From an uncultured Bacteroides sp. (GTDB lineage Bacteria > Bacteroidota > Bacteroidia > Bacteroidales > Bacteroidaceae), in contig CAUEFX010000012.1 of assembly GCA_958477465.1 (NCBI GenBank), positions 1 through 64,000 on the forward strand: a stretch of 64,000 bases of DNA. Direction: 5' to 3'. Position numbers and translations under genes: made by a program. Positions 33,188 through 42,234 of this stretch are shown here, piece after piece (position 1 is the first letter of the stretch; the number at the start of each line of letters is the position of its first letter). The notes beneath the pieces are model-generated. The model was not told the origin of the DNA. It saw only the letters and a list, made by a program, of their open reading frames with translations, and made no database searches.

Positions 33188-34987
33188 ATGAAGCGAATAA
33201 CTTTTCCATTATTTTCTTGTTTGTTGAGTTTGGGAGTACTTTCTGCACAGCAGGGAATCACTCAGTGTGGAGCACCGACGGGTCAGACGCCTTTTCCGGT
33301 TCTTACTTATACGGAATTACCCGATCCGGTGCAACCCGTTTCCCGGGAATGGACTGTGGTTAAGACTCCGCATGTCTCTTGGGGGAGTACGGATGTGCGT
33401 TATGCAAAACATAAAGTGCCGCAGTTGAAACAGCAAAATACACTTCGCCTGCACGCCTGGCGGGGTGAAAGGGTGAATGCTCAGGCTCTTGTATGGACCG
33501 GTAGTGAAGTGAAGAATCTGCATTGTACTCTTTCTGATCTGAAAGACAATAAGGGAGGGGCTCTTTCTGCCGATACTTGGGAGACCGGTTTTGTGCGTTA
33601 TGTGATGACGGATGAGTTGAATAAAGACGGGAAAGGGGCTTGTGGGCATCGTCCCGACCATTCACAGTATGATTCTTTGTTGGTAGCCGATCCGATAGAT
33701 CATACGATGCAAAGCGGGGCGCTTGAGGCTATGACTACACAACCGGTTTGGGTGAAGTGCCAAATACCGCAGTCGGCCGCTCCCGGTATTTATAAAGGTG
33801 AGCTGTGTATAAGAGACGGCGATCGCTTGTTAGGCAAGTTAAAATTGGAAATTCAGGTCTCTGACCGCATATTACCTGCACCTTCGGAATGGGCTTATCA
33901 TTTGGATCTTTGGCAGAATCCGTTTGCCGTGGCCCGTTACTATCAGATCCCGCTTTGGAGCCAGGCTCATTTGGATGCCATGCGGCCGTTGATGAAAATG
34001 CTGGCAGATGCCGGGCAGAAAATAATTACGGTAAGTATTATGCATAAACCTTGGAACGGGCAGACGGAGGACTTCTTTGAAACGATGGTGACCTGGATGA
34101 AAAAGGCGGACGGCACCTGGAGTTTTGATTATACTGTATTCGACCGTTGGGTGGAATTCATGATGAGTGTTGGCATTGACCGGCAGATAAACTGTTATTC
34201 AATGGTGCCGTGGGAACTTTCATTCCAGTATTTCGATCAGGCAGCCAATAGTCTGAAGTTTGTGAAGACGGCTCCGGGAGAGAAAGAGTATGAGGAGATG
34301 TGGATGGCTATGCTATCTTCTTTTTCACAACATTTACGTGAAAAGGGTTGGTTTGATATTTGTACGATAGCCATGGACGAGCGTCCGATGGAGGTTATGC
34401 AGAAAACGTTGGCGGTTATTCGAAAGGCTGATCCGGAATTTAAAGTTTCTCTGGCCGGGAACTATCATGCGGAAATAGAACCGGCTCTTTATGACTATTG
34501 TATCAGTATCGGACAGGAATTTCCGGTGGATGTGCGTGTACGCCGTGCTTCGGAAAATAGACAGACAACTTATTATACATCTTGTGCAGAAGCTTATCCG
34601 AATACATTTACTTTCTCAGATCCGGCAGAGGCGGCATGGATGAGTTTTTATTCGGCTCAGAAGCACTTGGACGGTTATTTACGATGGGCATACAATAGTT
34701 GGCCCCTTGAGCCCTTGCTCGATTCGCGGTTCAGAACATGGGCCGGTGGTGATACTTATCTGGTGTATCCGGGGGCTCGTAGTTCTATCCGTTTTGAAAA
34801 ATTGGTAGAGGGCATTCAGGCGCATGAGAAAATAACCATATTGCGTAAGGAATTCTTGGATAAAGGAAATAAAAACGGCTGGAAGAAGATAGAAAAGATG
34901 CTGTCTGCCTTCCGTCTGGAGGATTTTCCGGAAATTCCTGCTGCCGTGACTGTAAATCGCGCAAATGAAATTTTGAATTCATTTTAA
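33188..34987 (+). CDS. GH123-like beta-N-acetylgalactosaminidase
   Basis: 599 residues with a signal peptide (cleavage near LSAQQG). The C-terminal two-thirds matches the GH123 catalytic domain, formerly DUF4091. An N-terminal beta-sandwich comes first, then the barrel with MHKPWNGQTEDFF and IAMDERPM. Adjacent Asp397-Glu398 correspond to the Asp-Glu pair used by GH123 enzymes in substrate-assisted cleavage of beta-GalNAc. Tail strands LRWAYNSWPLEPL and GGDTYLVYPG fit the family. It likely acts in the periplasm on GalNAc-containing glycans such as glycosphingolipids. It is not in the PUL but converges on its GH109-like end. Confidence 0.85.
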   Translation: MKRITFPLFSCLLSLGVLSAQQGITQCGAPTGQTPFPVLTYTELPDPVQPVSREWTVVKTPHVSWGSTDVRYAKHKVPQLKQQNTLRLHAWRGERVNAQALVWTGSEVKNLHCTLSDLKDNKGGALSADTWETGFVRYVMTDELNKDGKGACGHRPDHSQYDSLLVADPIDHTMQSGALEAMTTQPVWVKCQIPQSAAPGIYKGELCIRDGDRLLGKLKLEIQVSDRILPAPSEWAYHLDLWQNPFAVARYYQIPLWSQAHLDAMRPLMKMLADAGQKIITVSIMHKPWNGQTEDFFETMVTWMKKADGTWSFDYTVFDRWVEFMMSVGIDRQINCYSMVPWELSFQYFDQAANSLKFVKTAPGEKEYEEMWMAMLSSFSQHLREKGWFDICTIAMDERPMEVMQKTLAVIRKADPEFKVSLAGNYHAEIEPALYDYCISIGQEFPVDVRVRRASENRQTTYYTSCAEAYPNTFTFSDPAEAAWMSFYSAQKHLDGYLRWAYNSWPLEPLLDSRFRTWAGGDTYLVYPGARSSIRFEKLVEGIQAHEKITILRKEFLDKGNKNGWKKIEKMLSAFRLEDFPEIPAAVTVNRANEILNSF

Positions 34988-35117
34988 TAATGTGCAATTT
35001 ATAATGTGTCAATATGCCAATGTGCCAATTGGCTGTGTTATTATGTCAAATGGTATATTGACGCATTCATTTATTGGTACATTGACACATTGACGTATTG
35101 GCAAATTATTTAAATAT
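34988..35117. repeat. AT-rich array of imperfect CAATGTGCCAA-type units
   Basis: Words such as GTGTCAATATGCCAATGTG, CCAATTGGC, ATTGACGCATT, ATTGGTACATTGACACATT and GACGTATTGGCAAATT repeat with a period near 9-10. The left half is roughly the reverse complement of the right half. It fills the whole gap between two genes. Confidence 0.5.
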
Positions 35118-35582
35118 ATGAAGAAGATATTATTTGTTTGTTTGGGAAATATATGTCGGTCTTCTACAGCAGAAGGGGTGATGCTTCATTTGTTGAAAGA
35201 GGCCGGACTGGAAAAAGAATTTGTAATTGATTCGGCTGGTATCCTGGCTTATCATCAGGGAGAATTGCCCGATAGCAGAATGCGCGCTCATGCTGCTCGC
35301 CGCGGCTATAAGCTTGTGCATCGTTCCAGACCGGTATGCACGGAAGATTTTTATAACTTCGATCTTATCATCGGGATGGACGACCGTAATATAGACGATT
35401 TGAAAGAACGTGCTCCGGGAATTGGGGAACAGAGGAAAATACACCGTATGACGGAATACTGTAAGCGTATTCCGGCTGATCATGTCCCCGATCCGTATTA
35501 TGGTGGAGCTGAGGGGTTTGAGTACGTCCTCGATATACTTGAGGATGCCTGCTCCGGCTTGTTGGAGAAGCTTGGCTATTAG
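35118..35582 (+). CDS. low-molecular-weight protein tyrosine phosphatase
   Basis: 154 residues beginning with the P-loop MKKILFVCLGNICRSSTAEG. The Cys and Arg of CxGNICRS are catalytic, and the general acid sits in VPDPYYGG. The length fits the family. In Bacteroidetes these phosphatases can oppose tyrosine kinases of capsule synthesis or act in general signalling. No kinase is adjacent. It stands between the repeat array and the PUL terminator, on the strand opposite to the PUL. Confidence 0.93.
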   Translation: MKKILFVCLGNICRSSTAEGVMLHLLKEAGLEKEFVIDSAGILAYHQGELPDSRMRAHAARRGYKLVHRSRPVCTEDFYNFDLIIGMDDRNIDDLKERAPGIGEQRKIHRMTEYCKRIPADHVPDPYYGGAEGFEYVLDILEDACSGLLEKLGY

Positions 35583-35759
35583 TAGCTTTTATTGTCGTTT
35601 CTATTTTTTGGGGGACTTTACTCTTTACTGAGGAGGAATTTGCACAAGATATACATTTGGCAATACCAAACGCTATCATACATCACTCTTTTGTAACTAT
35701 CCATAGGCTGAGTTGTAAGAGGGCGACAAGAAATGTTCCAAAGTATTTTGTAATAAAAG

Positions 35760-35802
35760 GAGAGCCTTTTCCAACCTGTCCGACAGATTGAAAATGGCTC
35801 TC
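35760..35802 (-). terminator. terminator at the 3' end of the PUL
   Basis: GAGAGCCTTTTC (35760-35771) pairs with GAAAATGGCTCTC (35790-35802) with one bulged base. On the minus strand it is followed by CTTTTATT. It closes the GH109-like gene. Confidence 0.65.
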
Positions 35803-35829
35803 TTTATGATTAGAAGCTACAGACTCCTT

Positions 35830-37371
35830 TTATTTTTCTTCAGTCCACTCTTTGGCTCCCTGCTCTTTCAGCTTTTCTGTGAAAGCTTTGGCCTTTTCCA
35901 TGGTGGCAGCTTCGTCTTCAGGGCTGGCATAAGCGTGCTTGTAACCTTGTACCTTATTCCATTCGCCACGGGTAAAGTCTGGGAAAGCTACTGCAGCACA
36001 GTTATTGTCCATAGACAATTCTCCCAGTTCAGCCAGACAGCACCATTCTGCCATATCATATACGTCCATATCTAATGGTAAGCCGTTTTGCAGACAGTAT
36101 ACCAAACGGCTGTCCATGATGAAGTCCATACCACCATGTCCGCCTACTTCTTTAGCCATTTCACCATATTTCTTCAGAATGGGGTGTTGGTATTTCTCTA
36201 CTAAAGTGTTCATCTCATCTTTGGGCAGGAAGCTGTGAGAACTAAGGTCGTCCACTTTGGGCTCTACCCCCGAGGCACTCATTTGCTTGGCATCCAGAGC
36301 GTAACCCTGTACCGGGTATTTATTGGCAAAGCCTTTGGTGCCTGTAAGCTGATATAAACGGTTGTAAGGTTGCGGAGTCATTACATTGTGTTGTATCTCG
36401 ATTACCTTTCCATTCTCTGTGCGGATGAGTGTCGTAGTGTGGTCACCATTACGAAAGTTGTTGCAAGCCGCACCTGTTCTCTCTTCTACCAGTACTTTGC
36501 CTACTACCGATTTGGTATCCATGGCAACTAACGTTTTCATACGGTCTCCACGGTGTATGTCTAATGCCTGAGCTACGGGACCAAGGCCATGAGTAGCATA
36601 TACATCACCACGGTGTTTCATATTATAATCCAGACGCCAGCCTAACTTATCAGTTTCTCCGTTTTTCCAATAATGATCCCAGAATGGCTCCAGGTTATGA
36701 ATATAAGCACCTTGGGCACGGAGAACATCTCCGAATACTCCTTGTTGAGCCATATTCAATGTATTCATCTCAAACCAGTCATAACAGCAGTTTTCCAGAA
36801 TCATGCAGTGTTTGCGTGTCTTTTCTGACATGTCGATTAATGCCCAGCACTCTTTTAGGTTCATAGCTGAGGGGACCTCAATGGCTACATTCTTACCATT
36901 TTCCATGGCACAGATAGCAACGGGGAAGTGATGTAACCAGTCGGTAGCAATATAAACCAGGTCTATATCGTTACGTTTACATAACTCTTCGTATCCTTTT
37001 TCACCCGAGTAAACAGCCGCTTTAGGCATAGAAGCTTTTCTCAGATATTGCTGGCACTTTTCAGCATGTTCTTGTTCGTAATCACATAAGGCTACAATTT
37101 GTGTACCCGGAATGTGGGTGAAACGTTCTACTGCACCAGGACCACGCATGCCCAATCCTACAAAACCAACGCGAACGACATCCATTTTCGGAGTAGTCAG
37201 TCCGACTACACTGGCTTGTCCGGCGGGACGTTCCGGAGTTTCTACAACGATTGTTCCTTTATCCCAGCTCCAATGGGTTCCTTTATCCGATATTTGTACG
37301 GATGGTGACTGGGTAGAGCATGCGGCAAAAGCTACACAAACACCCAATGATAAAAAATTTAATCCTTTCAT
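35830..37371 (-). CDS. GH109-like Gfo/Idh/MocA glycosidase (alpha-GalNAc type)
   Basis: 513 residues. A lipobox (FAACS) marks it as a lipoprotein. The NAD-binding Rossmann fold begins VVRVGFVGLGMRGPGAVERF, and the C-terminal domain contains GHGGMDFIMDSRLVYCLQNG with the conserved His of GH109. GH109 uses NAD to oxidise, eliminate and re-reduce, releasing alpha-linked GalNAc, as in blood group A and mucin cores. Other family members are plain oxidoreductases, so the sugar is inferred. It is the last gene of the PUL, 54 bases after the GH2 gene. Confidence 0.85.
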   Translation of the reverse strand: MKGLNFLSLGVCVAFAACSTQSPSVQISDKGTHWSWDKGTIVVETPERPAGQASVVGLTTPKMDVVRVGFVGLGMRGPGAVERFTHIPGTQIVALCDYEQEHAEKCQQYLRKASMPKAAVYSGEKGYEELCKRNDIDLVYIATDWLHHFPVAICAMENGKNVAIEVPSAMNLKECWALIDMSEKTRKHCMILENCCYDWFEMNTLNMAQQGVFGDVLRAQGAYIHNLEPFWDHYWKNGETDKLGWRLDYNMKHRGDVYATHGLGPVAQALDIHRGDRMKTLVAMDTKSVVGKVLVEERTGAACNNFRNGDHTTTLIRTENGKVIEIQHNVMTPQPYNRLYQLTGTKGFANKYPVQGYALDAKQMSASGVEPKVDDLSSHSFLPKDEMNTLVEKYQHPILKKYGEMAKEVGGHGGMDFIMDSRLVYCLQNGLPLDMDVYDMAEWCCLAELGELSMDNNCAAVAFPDFTRGEWNKVQGYKHAYASPEDEAATMEKAKAFTEKLKEQGAKEWTEEK

Positions 37372-37425
37372 GATATATAATTTATAGTTTAAAAATGTGG
37401 CAAAATAAGTTTGGTACTTTGTATA

Positions 37426-39543
37426 TTACCAACCAGCGTGTACACTTTTATTGACATAGGAATCTGCTTCCCGTTTTTTCTCATCGGTATAGTTCCATTC
37501 AATCTCGTCTTTGTATTCTTTACCTTTATACCAGACGATAGCTGTTAGTGTATTCTTACCATTATTCAAGGTCACTTCATCAAAGATGTAATGTGCGTCT
37601 GTATATCCTTCTCGTATGCCATTCAACTCTTGTCCGTTAAGATATACTTTCGGAGTGCCTATATTAGAATATATAGTAACAGAAGTTATTTTTTTCTCGC
37701 GTTCGGTATTTCTACGTTGTGTAAGGTACAACACTGGATCTTTACTCCAATTAGCTTTGTACCAGAAGTAAGTATCTTTTTTTATTTTCCGGTCAAAGGT
37801 TACCAACCCTTTTAAATTACGTGCAGGTACTCCGCCGCGTCCCCACGTTGGGACAGCAAAATCAAACGTATTCCAAAGGTAAGAGGCAATGATAGATGGA
37901 TGTTTGGCTATTACACTCCATTGATATTCGTGTGTTTTTGTCTGGAAGGTTTCCGGATAGAAGGGTTTGCTCCAGTTCAGGGCATCTCCTAAATATTCGG
38001 TTTGGTGCTCGATATTGGCATCAGCTCCGTATTCTGTGAGCATTAGCTTTTGCCAGGGATACTCTTTTTCCATATTTTCTATCCAGGGCTTAATATCCTG
38101 AACCTTCTTTTCGTACCAGCCGAAATAACGGTTCATTCCCTGTATGTCGGCATTTTGGTTTACAGGATGTTCTGCATGTCCATATCCGTTTACTGAGACT
38201 GTGTACCTGTCGGGATCTTCCGTTTTAGCCAAATCATGTAAGGCTTGTGTTAATGAAACCGTATATTCATGTGGTTGGTATACTTCATTATGGAGTCCCC
38301 ATACGTAAATGGAAGGATGATTGAAACTCTGCCTGATCAGTTCACGTAACTGTGTCTGCGCATTTTCTGCTTCATAGCCGGTCACACGATTGACAAAAGG
38401 TATTTCCGCCCAGATAATCAATCCGAGGCTATCACAGCGGGAGTAGATATAATCGGATTGTTGATAGTGGGCAAAACGAACGGTAGTAGCTCCTACATCC
38501 ATGATAGTAGCCAGGTCAAAATCGTGTTGCTCATTTTTGAGAGCACTTCCTATACTCCACCAGTCCTGATGTCTTGTCACTCCATACATCGGATATTTCT
38601 CTCCGTTCAAATAAAAACCTTTACTCGCTATGATCTCATATTTGCGTACTCCCAATGGTTGAGTCACTTCATCAATCACTTTACCATCGGCCAACAGACG
38701 GGAAACAACTTTGTATAAATAAGGGTCTTTGCGGCCTTGCCATAAATGGGGCTTCTTGAGTTTAAAAGTAGTGTAATAACTTTGAGTTCCTTGCGGGGTG
38801 AGCTCAATGGCTTGATTGTCGGAAGTTACTTTCTTTCCCTCCTGTGTGTAAATTGTATTTTGAAGTACTAAAGATTCCGGTTTCAGACTGCCATTGTCCA
38901 GTTTCACTTTTACGGTAATATCTGCCGATTGATGCGATACATTTTTTTGTGTAATATAGACACCTGGCGAAGCACAATCCATAACTGTAATGTTACTTTG
39001 TTCCGTAACGATCAGCCACACGGGGCGATACATTCCTCCATATACCCCAAAAAGACTGTGATTGACTGGGATAACATCCGGACGTGCCGTATTATCTGCT
39101 TTTACAAGAATCTCGTTATCTTCACCATATTTTAGAACTGTTCCTATCTCTGTGGCAAAAGCGGAATACGCACCTTTGTGGATACCTACCAATTTTCCGT
39201 TTACATAAACTTCGGTACAGGTTCCTACTCCTTCAAATCGTAAAAATACTCGTTTGCCATGCAAACTCTTGTCCGCATAATAGTTCTTTTTATAGTATCC
39301 TGTTCCTTCGTAAAAGGAGTTCACTTTTATCTGCATATCTTTAGCATTCCAGGTATGGGGAATTTCTACTTCTTCCCATTGGGAATTCCATTGGGAGACA
39401 ACCTTTACTGGCTCACTTGAAAAAGGACCTTTCTTGAATAGCCAGCCTTGGTTGAAACTTGTTATCTCACGGGCGTGTAAGAAAGACGTGTAACTACATA
39501 AGCAGGCGACGAGTAATAAATGGGTGTAAATATATTTCTTCAC
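37426..39543 (-). CDS. GH2 family glycosidase (beta-galactosidase-like)
   Basis: 705 residues with a signal peptide (cleaved near SFLHA). It has the GH2 order: sugar-binding jelly roll (FNQGWLFKKG, LRFEGVGTCTEVYVNGKLVG), immunoglobulin-like domain, and TIM barrel. The acid/base Glu420 lies in SIYVWGLHNEVY and the nucleophile Glu504 in LMLTEYGAD. Family members are beta-galactosidases, beta-glucuronidases or beta-mannosidases. The short 705-residue form without extra C-terminal domains is common among PUL beta-galactosidases, but the substrate is not settled. It overlaps no neighbour but sits 15 bases after the GH105 stop, so they are cotranscribed. Confidence 0.9.
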   Translation of the reverse strand: MKKYIYTHLLLVACLCSYTSFLHAREITSFNQGWLFKKGPFSSEPVKVVSQWNSQWEEVEIPHTWNAKDMQIKVNSFYEGTGYYKKNYYADKSLHGKRVFLRFEGVGTCTEVYVNGKLVGIHKGAYSAFATEIGTVLKYGEDNEILVKADNTARPDVIPVNHSLFGVYGGMYRPVWLIVTEQSNITVMDCASPGVYITQKNVSHQSADITVKVKLDNGSLKPESLVLQNTIYTQEGKKVTSDNQAIELTPQGTQSYYTTFKLKKPHLWQGRKDPYLYKVVSRLLADGKVIDEVTQPLGVRKYEIIASKGFYLNGEKYPMYGVTRHQDWWSIGSALKNEQHDFDLATIMDVGATTVRFAHYQQSDYIYSRCDSLGLIIWAEIPFVNRVTGYEAENAQTQLRELIRQSFNHPSIYVWGLHNEVYQPHEYTVSLTQALHDLAKTEDPDRYTVSVNGYGHAEHPVNQNADIQGMNRYFGWYEKKVQDIKPWIENMEKEYPWQKLMLTEYGADANIEHQTEYLGDALNWSKPFYPETFQTKTHEYQWSVIAKHPSIIASYLWNTFDFAVPTWGRGGVPARNLKGLVTFDRKIKKDTYFWYKANWSKDPVLYLTQRRNTEREKKITSVTIYSNIGTPKVYLNGQELNGIREGYTDAHYIFDEVTLNNGKNTLTAIVWYKGKEYKDEIEWNYTDEKKREADSYVNKSVHAGW

Positions 39544-39558
39544 TGTATAGTATGATTA

Positions 39559-40668
39559 TTAGTTTGCCATCTTGTAAATTTGACTACCGGCCAACAAAAA
39601 TGCACCGACTCCGTACACCTCGGTCATATCGCGGGTTACTTTACGCGGATCTGCTCCGATAGGTTGTACATAACCTAATTTGCCATCCGCTGCTACGGCA
39701 TCAAGCATAGCTTGCCAACCCTTTACGATAATAGGCGTGAAGGTGTCTTTATCCAGCAATCCCTCATTCACTCCATATGCCAAGGCATAGACAATAAAGC
39801 CGGTGGCACTGGTTTCGGGCGAAGGGTAAGAAGCCGGGTCAAGCAAGCTGGCATGCCAGTATCCGTCCGGACTCTGTAACTCTGCTACACGCGTACATAA
39901 AGTAGTAAATAACTTTGCGTAGAAATTACGATTTTTGTCTTTTTTAGGGAGTGCTTGGAGTATTTCAGCAAGACCTCCGAGTACCCAACCGTTACCACGT
40001 CCCCAGAAAACCTTCTTTCCGTTGGCTTCCTTTTTTCCGAAGTAGCGGTGGTCACGGTAAAATAAGTTTTCCTCTTTATCGAAAAGATAGTTGTAAGTAG
40101 CCTTGTATTCTTTATTCATAAACTTTATGTATTTTTTCTTTCCTGTGAGGGCATAGAGTTTGGCATATACGGGAGGTGCCATAAACAGTGCATCACACCA
40201 TGCCCAGCGGTCCAGTGTTTCTGACTTTCCATAATCCAGTTCCAAGGTTGTTTGGGCTGGATGTTCTACCACCCAGCAGGCACGGGCCATTACCGGCATG
40301 ATCATTTTTTCTTGTTTGTATTTCTTGTATAAATCGATAAAGGGTTGTCCCACCGCAATGAAATCTGCATGGTACATCCATTTCCCTACTTGGAAATGAT
40401 TCTTCCTTCCTATCTTCAATAACCATTTGTAGTAGGTATCGTTACCATCTTCCTGCTCAGCTATTTCTGCCCAGTCTATCATGCCCATGTAGAGGGCCGC
40501 GTGCGTCCAGTCCAAGTCGTCATGCTCGGTTCCGTTGTTGGGATTGGCAATCTGCCAATCAGCTACTCTTTTCATCGCTTCTTTGGTGGTTGCCTTTGTG
40601 AAAGGAATTTGTGCTGATGCAACAGTTCCGATCAGGCAGGTAATAAAGATCATAAAACATTTTTTCAT
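39559..40668 (-). CDS. GH105 unsaturated uronyl hydrolase (first copy)
   Basis: 369 residues with a signal peptide (cleaved near SAQ). The alpha/alpha-barrel of GH105 is shown by YHADFIAVGQ (Asp102), WCDALFMAPP (Asp159, matching the catalytic Asp143 of YteR), WGRGNGWVLGGLAEIL, YWHASLLDP, PETSATGFIVYAL and GYVQPIG. These enzymes hydrolyse the 4,5-unsaturated uronic acid that lyases leave at the non-reducing end, so it would act after the PL8 lyase. It is a close relative of the next gene and lacks that gene's C-terminal domain. Confidence 0.92.
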   Translation of the reverse strand: MKKCFMIFITCLIGTVASAQIPFTKATTKEAMKRVADWQIANPNNGTEHDDLDWTHAALYMGMIDWAEIAEQEDGNDTYYKWLLKIGRKNHFQVGKWMYHADFIAVGQPFIDLYKKYKQEKMIMPVMARACWVVEHPAQTTLELDYGKSETLDRWAWCDALFMAPPVYAKLYALTGKKKYIKFMNKEYKATYNYLFDKEENLFYRDHRYFGKKEANGKKVFWGRGNGWVLGGLAEILQALPKKDKNRNFYAKLFTTLCTRVAELQSPDGYWHASLLDPASYPSPETSATGFIVYALAYGVNEGLLDKDTFTPIIVKGWQAMLDAVAADGKLGYVQPIGADPRKVTRDMTEVYGVGAFLLAGSQIYKMAN

Positions 40669-40784
40669 GAAATTGATTTAATTAATGATTCTACTTTAAT
40701 CGTGGGGTTGTCATTTGGTATTATTACCCACTTTCTTTTTAGACACTAAAAAAGATGTTTACCCTATGTCGGTATCTTCTATTT

Positions 40785-42152
40785 TCATTGATTCATTATT
40801 GATTGGTACAAGTATTTGATGATTTTCTTTTTACTACCATTTCGTAGAACTATCACATATAGTCCATTGGGTAAATTATTCTTTTGTATGACTATTGGGT
40901 AAGTACGATCTCCTAATAACTCGTTAGTTACTTTGACTCCTTGGACATTATAGATGGTAACTCTTGTTTCCGGGTAGGAAAGGAGATCTTCATCCGTTTC
41001 TTCTTCCTCTATTCCTATGCTGTCTCCTTTTGTTAGCTTATACATTTCGGTAGCTGCCAACAAAAAAGCTCCTACGCCGAAAGTCGCTGTCATATCTTTG
41101 GTTACATTTTTCGGGTCTTGCCCGATAGGTTGTACCCAACCTAATTTTCCATTTTCATGTATCGCTTCACACAATACATTCCATGCTTTTAATACAGGTT
41201 CATACGCTTCCTGTTGGGTCAACAGTCCGTTGTTCAGTCCGTAACTCAGGGCATACGTAATGAGAGCCGTACAGCTTGTTTCGGGGGCTGGATAGCTATC
41301 TGGATCCAGTAAACTGGCATGCCATGCTCCTTTGATATCCTGTAATTTGATGAGGCTTTGTGCCAATGAACGGAAGATACTTTCGTAATAACCTCTGTGT
41401 TCGGAATCCGCAGGCAGTGATTTCAAAATATTGGCAATTCCGGCTATTGCCCAGCCGTTACCTCTGCCCCAAAATACCTTTTTGCTGTTGGTTTCCGTCT
41501 TGTTGAAATAGCTGTCGTCTCTATAAAATAGCTTTTCGGTTTTATCGAATAAGTAGTCGTAGGTTTTTCTGAACTCTTTGTCCATGAATTCAAAATAGCG
41601 GGTATCATTCTTTAAAACACTCATCCGGGCGTACAAGGGCGGTGCCATAAATAGGGCATCACACCACGTCCATGCTTCCTTGTTCCGGTAGTTCATAGAA
41701 GTATTGCGACTATCGGATATCACCCGTTCCATGCGTTCTAAGGTTTCGGCAATCATTTTATCTTGTTTGTGTTTGCCATACATGGTAGCGAAGAACTGGC
41801 CTATACAGAATTCATCTGCATGATAAGGATAAATACCGTTCATCTTCCAATTGCTTTGGATACCGATACCGGACAACCATTCCCAATAGTCCCCGCTCTC
41901 TTCTTCTCTCAGTATTGCCCACTCGGATAGGCCGATGTATAATACAGAATGTGCCCAAGAGGCTATACCATTATCGTGGAGATTTCCTGAAGCCGAATAA
42001 TGGAAGTTGTTTATCTGCCAGCTTACCACCCGTTTCACTTGGTTTTCAACGTCTGTATAGCCGGGAGGAATGTTGTTACCGTTGGCGACTGTTGCATGAG
42101 ATCCTAAAGAAAATAGGAGGAACAGTCCTGATACATATATGTTTTTCTTCAT
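40785..42152 (-). CDS. GH105 unsaturated uronyl hydrolase with T9SS-like C-terminus (second copy)
   Basis: 455 residues with signal peptide. The catalytic domain repeats the landmarks of its neighbour (YHADEFCIGQ with Asp113; WCDALFMAPP with Asp165; WGRGNGWAIAGIANIL; GWVQPIG). About 75 further C-terminal residues form a beta-rich tail, TIYNVQGVKV...NLPNGLYVIVLRNGSKKK, which resembles the type IX sorting (type A) domain. If it is functional, the protein would be sent to the cell surface by the system of region 3. The two copies may act on different products or in different compartments. A terminator precedes it (42175-42223), so it starts a new segment after the lyase gene. Confidence 0.9.
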   Translation of the reverse strand: MKKNIYVSGLFLLFSLGSHATVANGNNIPPGYTDVENQVKRVVSWQINNFHYSASGNLHDNGIASWAHSVLYIGLSEWAILREEESGDYWEWLSGIGIQSNWKMNGIYPYHADEFCIGQFFATMYGKHKQDKMIAETLERMERVISDSRNTSMNYRNKEAWTWCDALFMAPPLYARMSVLKNDTRYFEFMDKEFRKTYDYLFDKTEKLFYRDDSYFNKTETNSKKVFWGRGNGWAIAGIANILKSLPADSEHRGYYESIFRSLAQSLIKLQDIKGAWHASLLDPDSYPAPETSCTALITYALSYGLNNGLLTQQEAYEPVLKAWNVLCEAIHENGKLGWVQPIGQDPKNVTKDMTATFGVGAFLLAATEMYKLTKGDSIGIEEEETDEDLLSYPETRVTIYNVQGVKVTNELLGDRTYPIVIQKNNLPNGLYVIVLRNGSKKKIIKYLYQSIMNQ

Positions 42153-42174
42153 AAGTAGAGGTTGTTAGAGTATA

Positions 42175-42223
42175 AAAAATCCGCAACACCTCCTTGGAGG
42201 AAGGAGGCTGTTACGGATTTTTA
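42175..42223 (-). terminator. terminator between the PL8 lyase and GH105 genes
   Basis: AAAATCCG-CAACA-CCTCC pairs with GGAGG-TGTTA-CGGATTTT (one mismatch, short bulges) around TTGGAGGAA. The minus strand reads GGATTTTTTATA at its 3' side. It would end or attenuate the lyase transcript. Confidence 0.75.
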
Positions 42224-42234
42224 AAAAGAAGGAG

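Noticed and set aside
39559..42152. GH105 pair as one broken gene
   Set aside because: Each has its own signal peptide and complete catalytic residues, so this is a true duplication.
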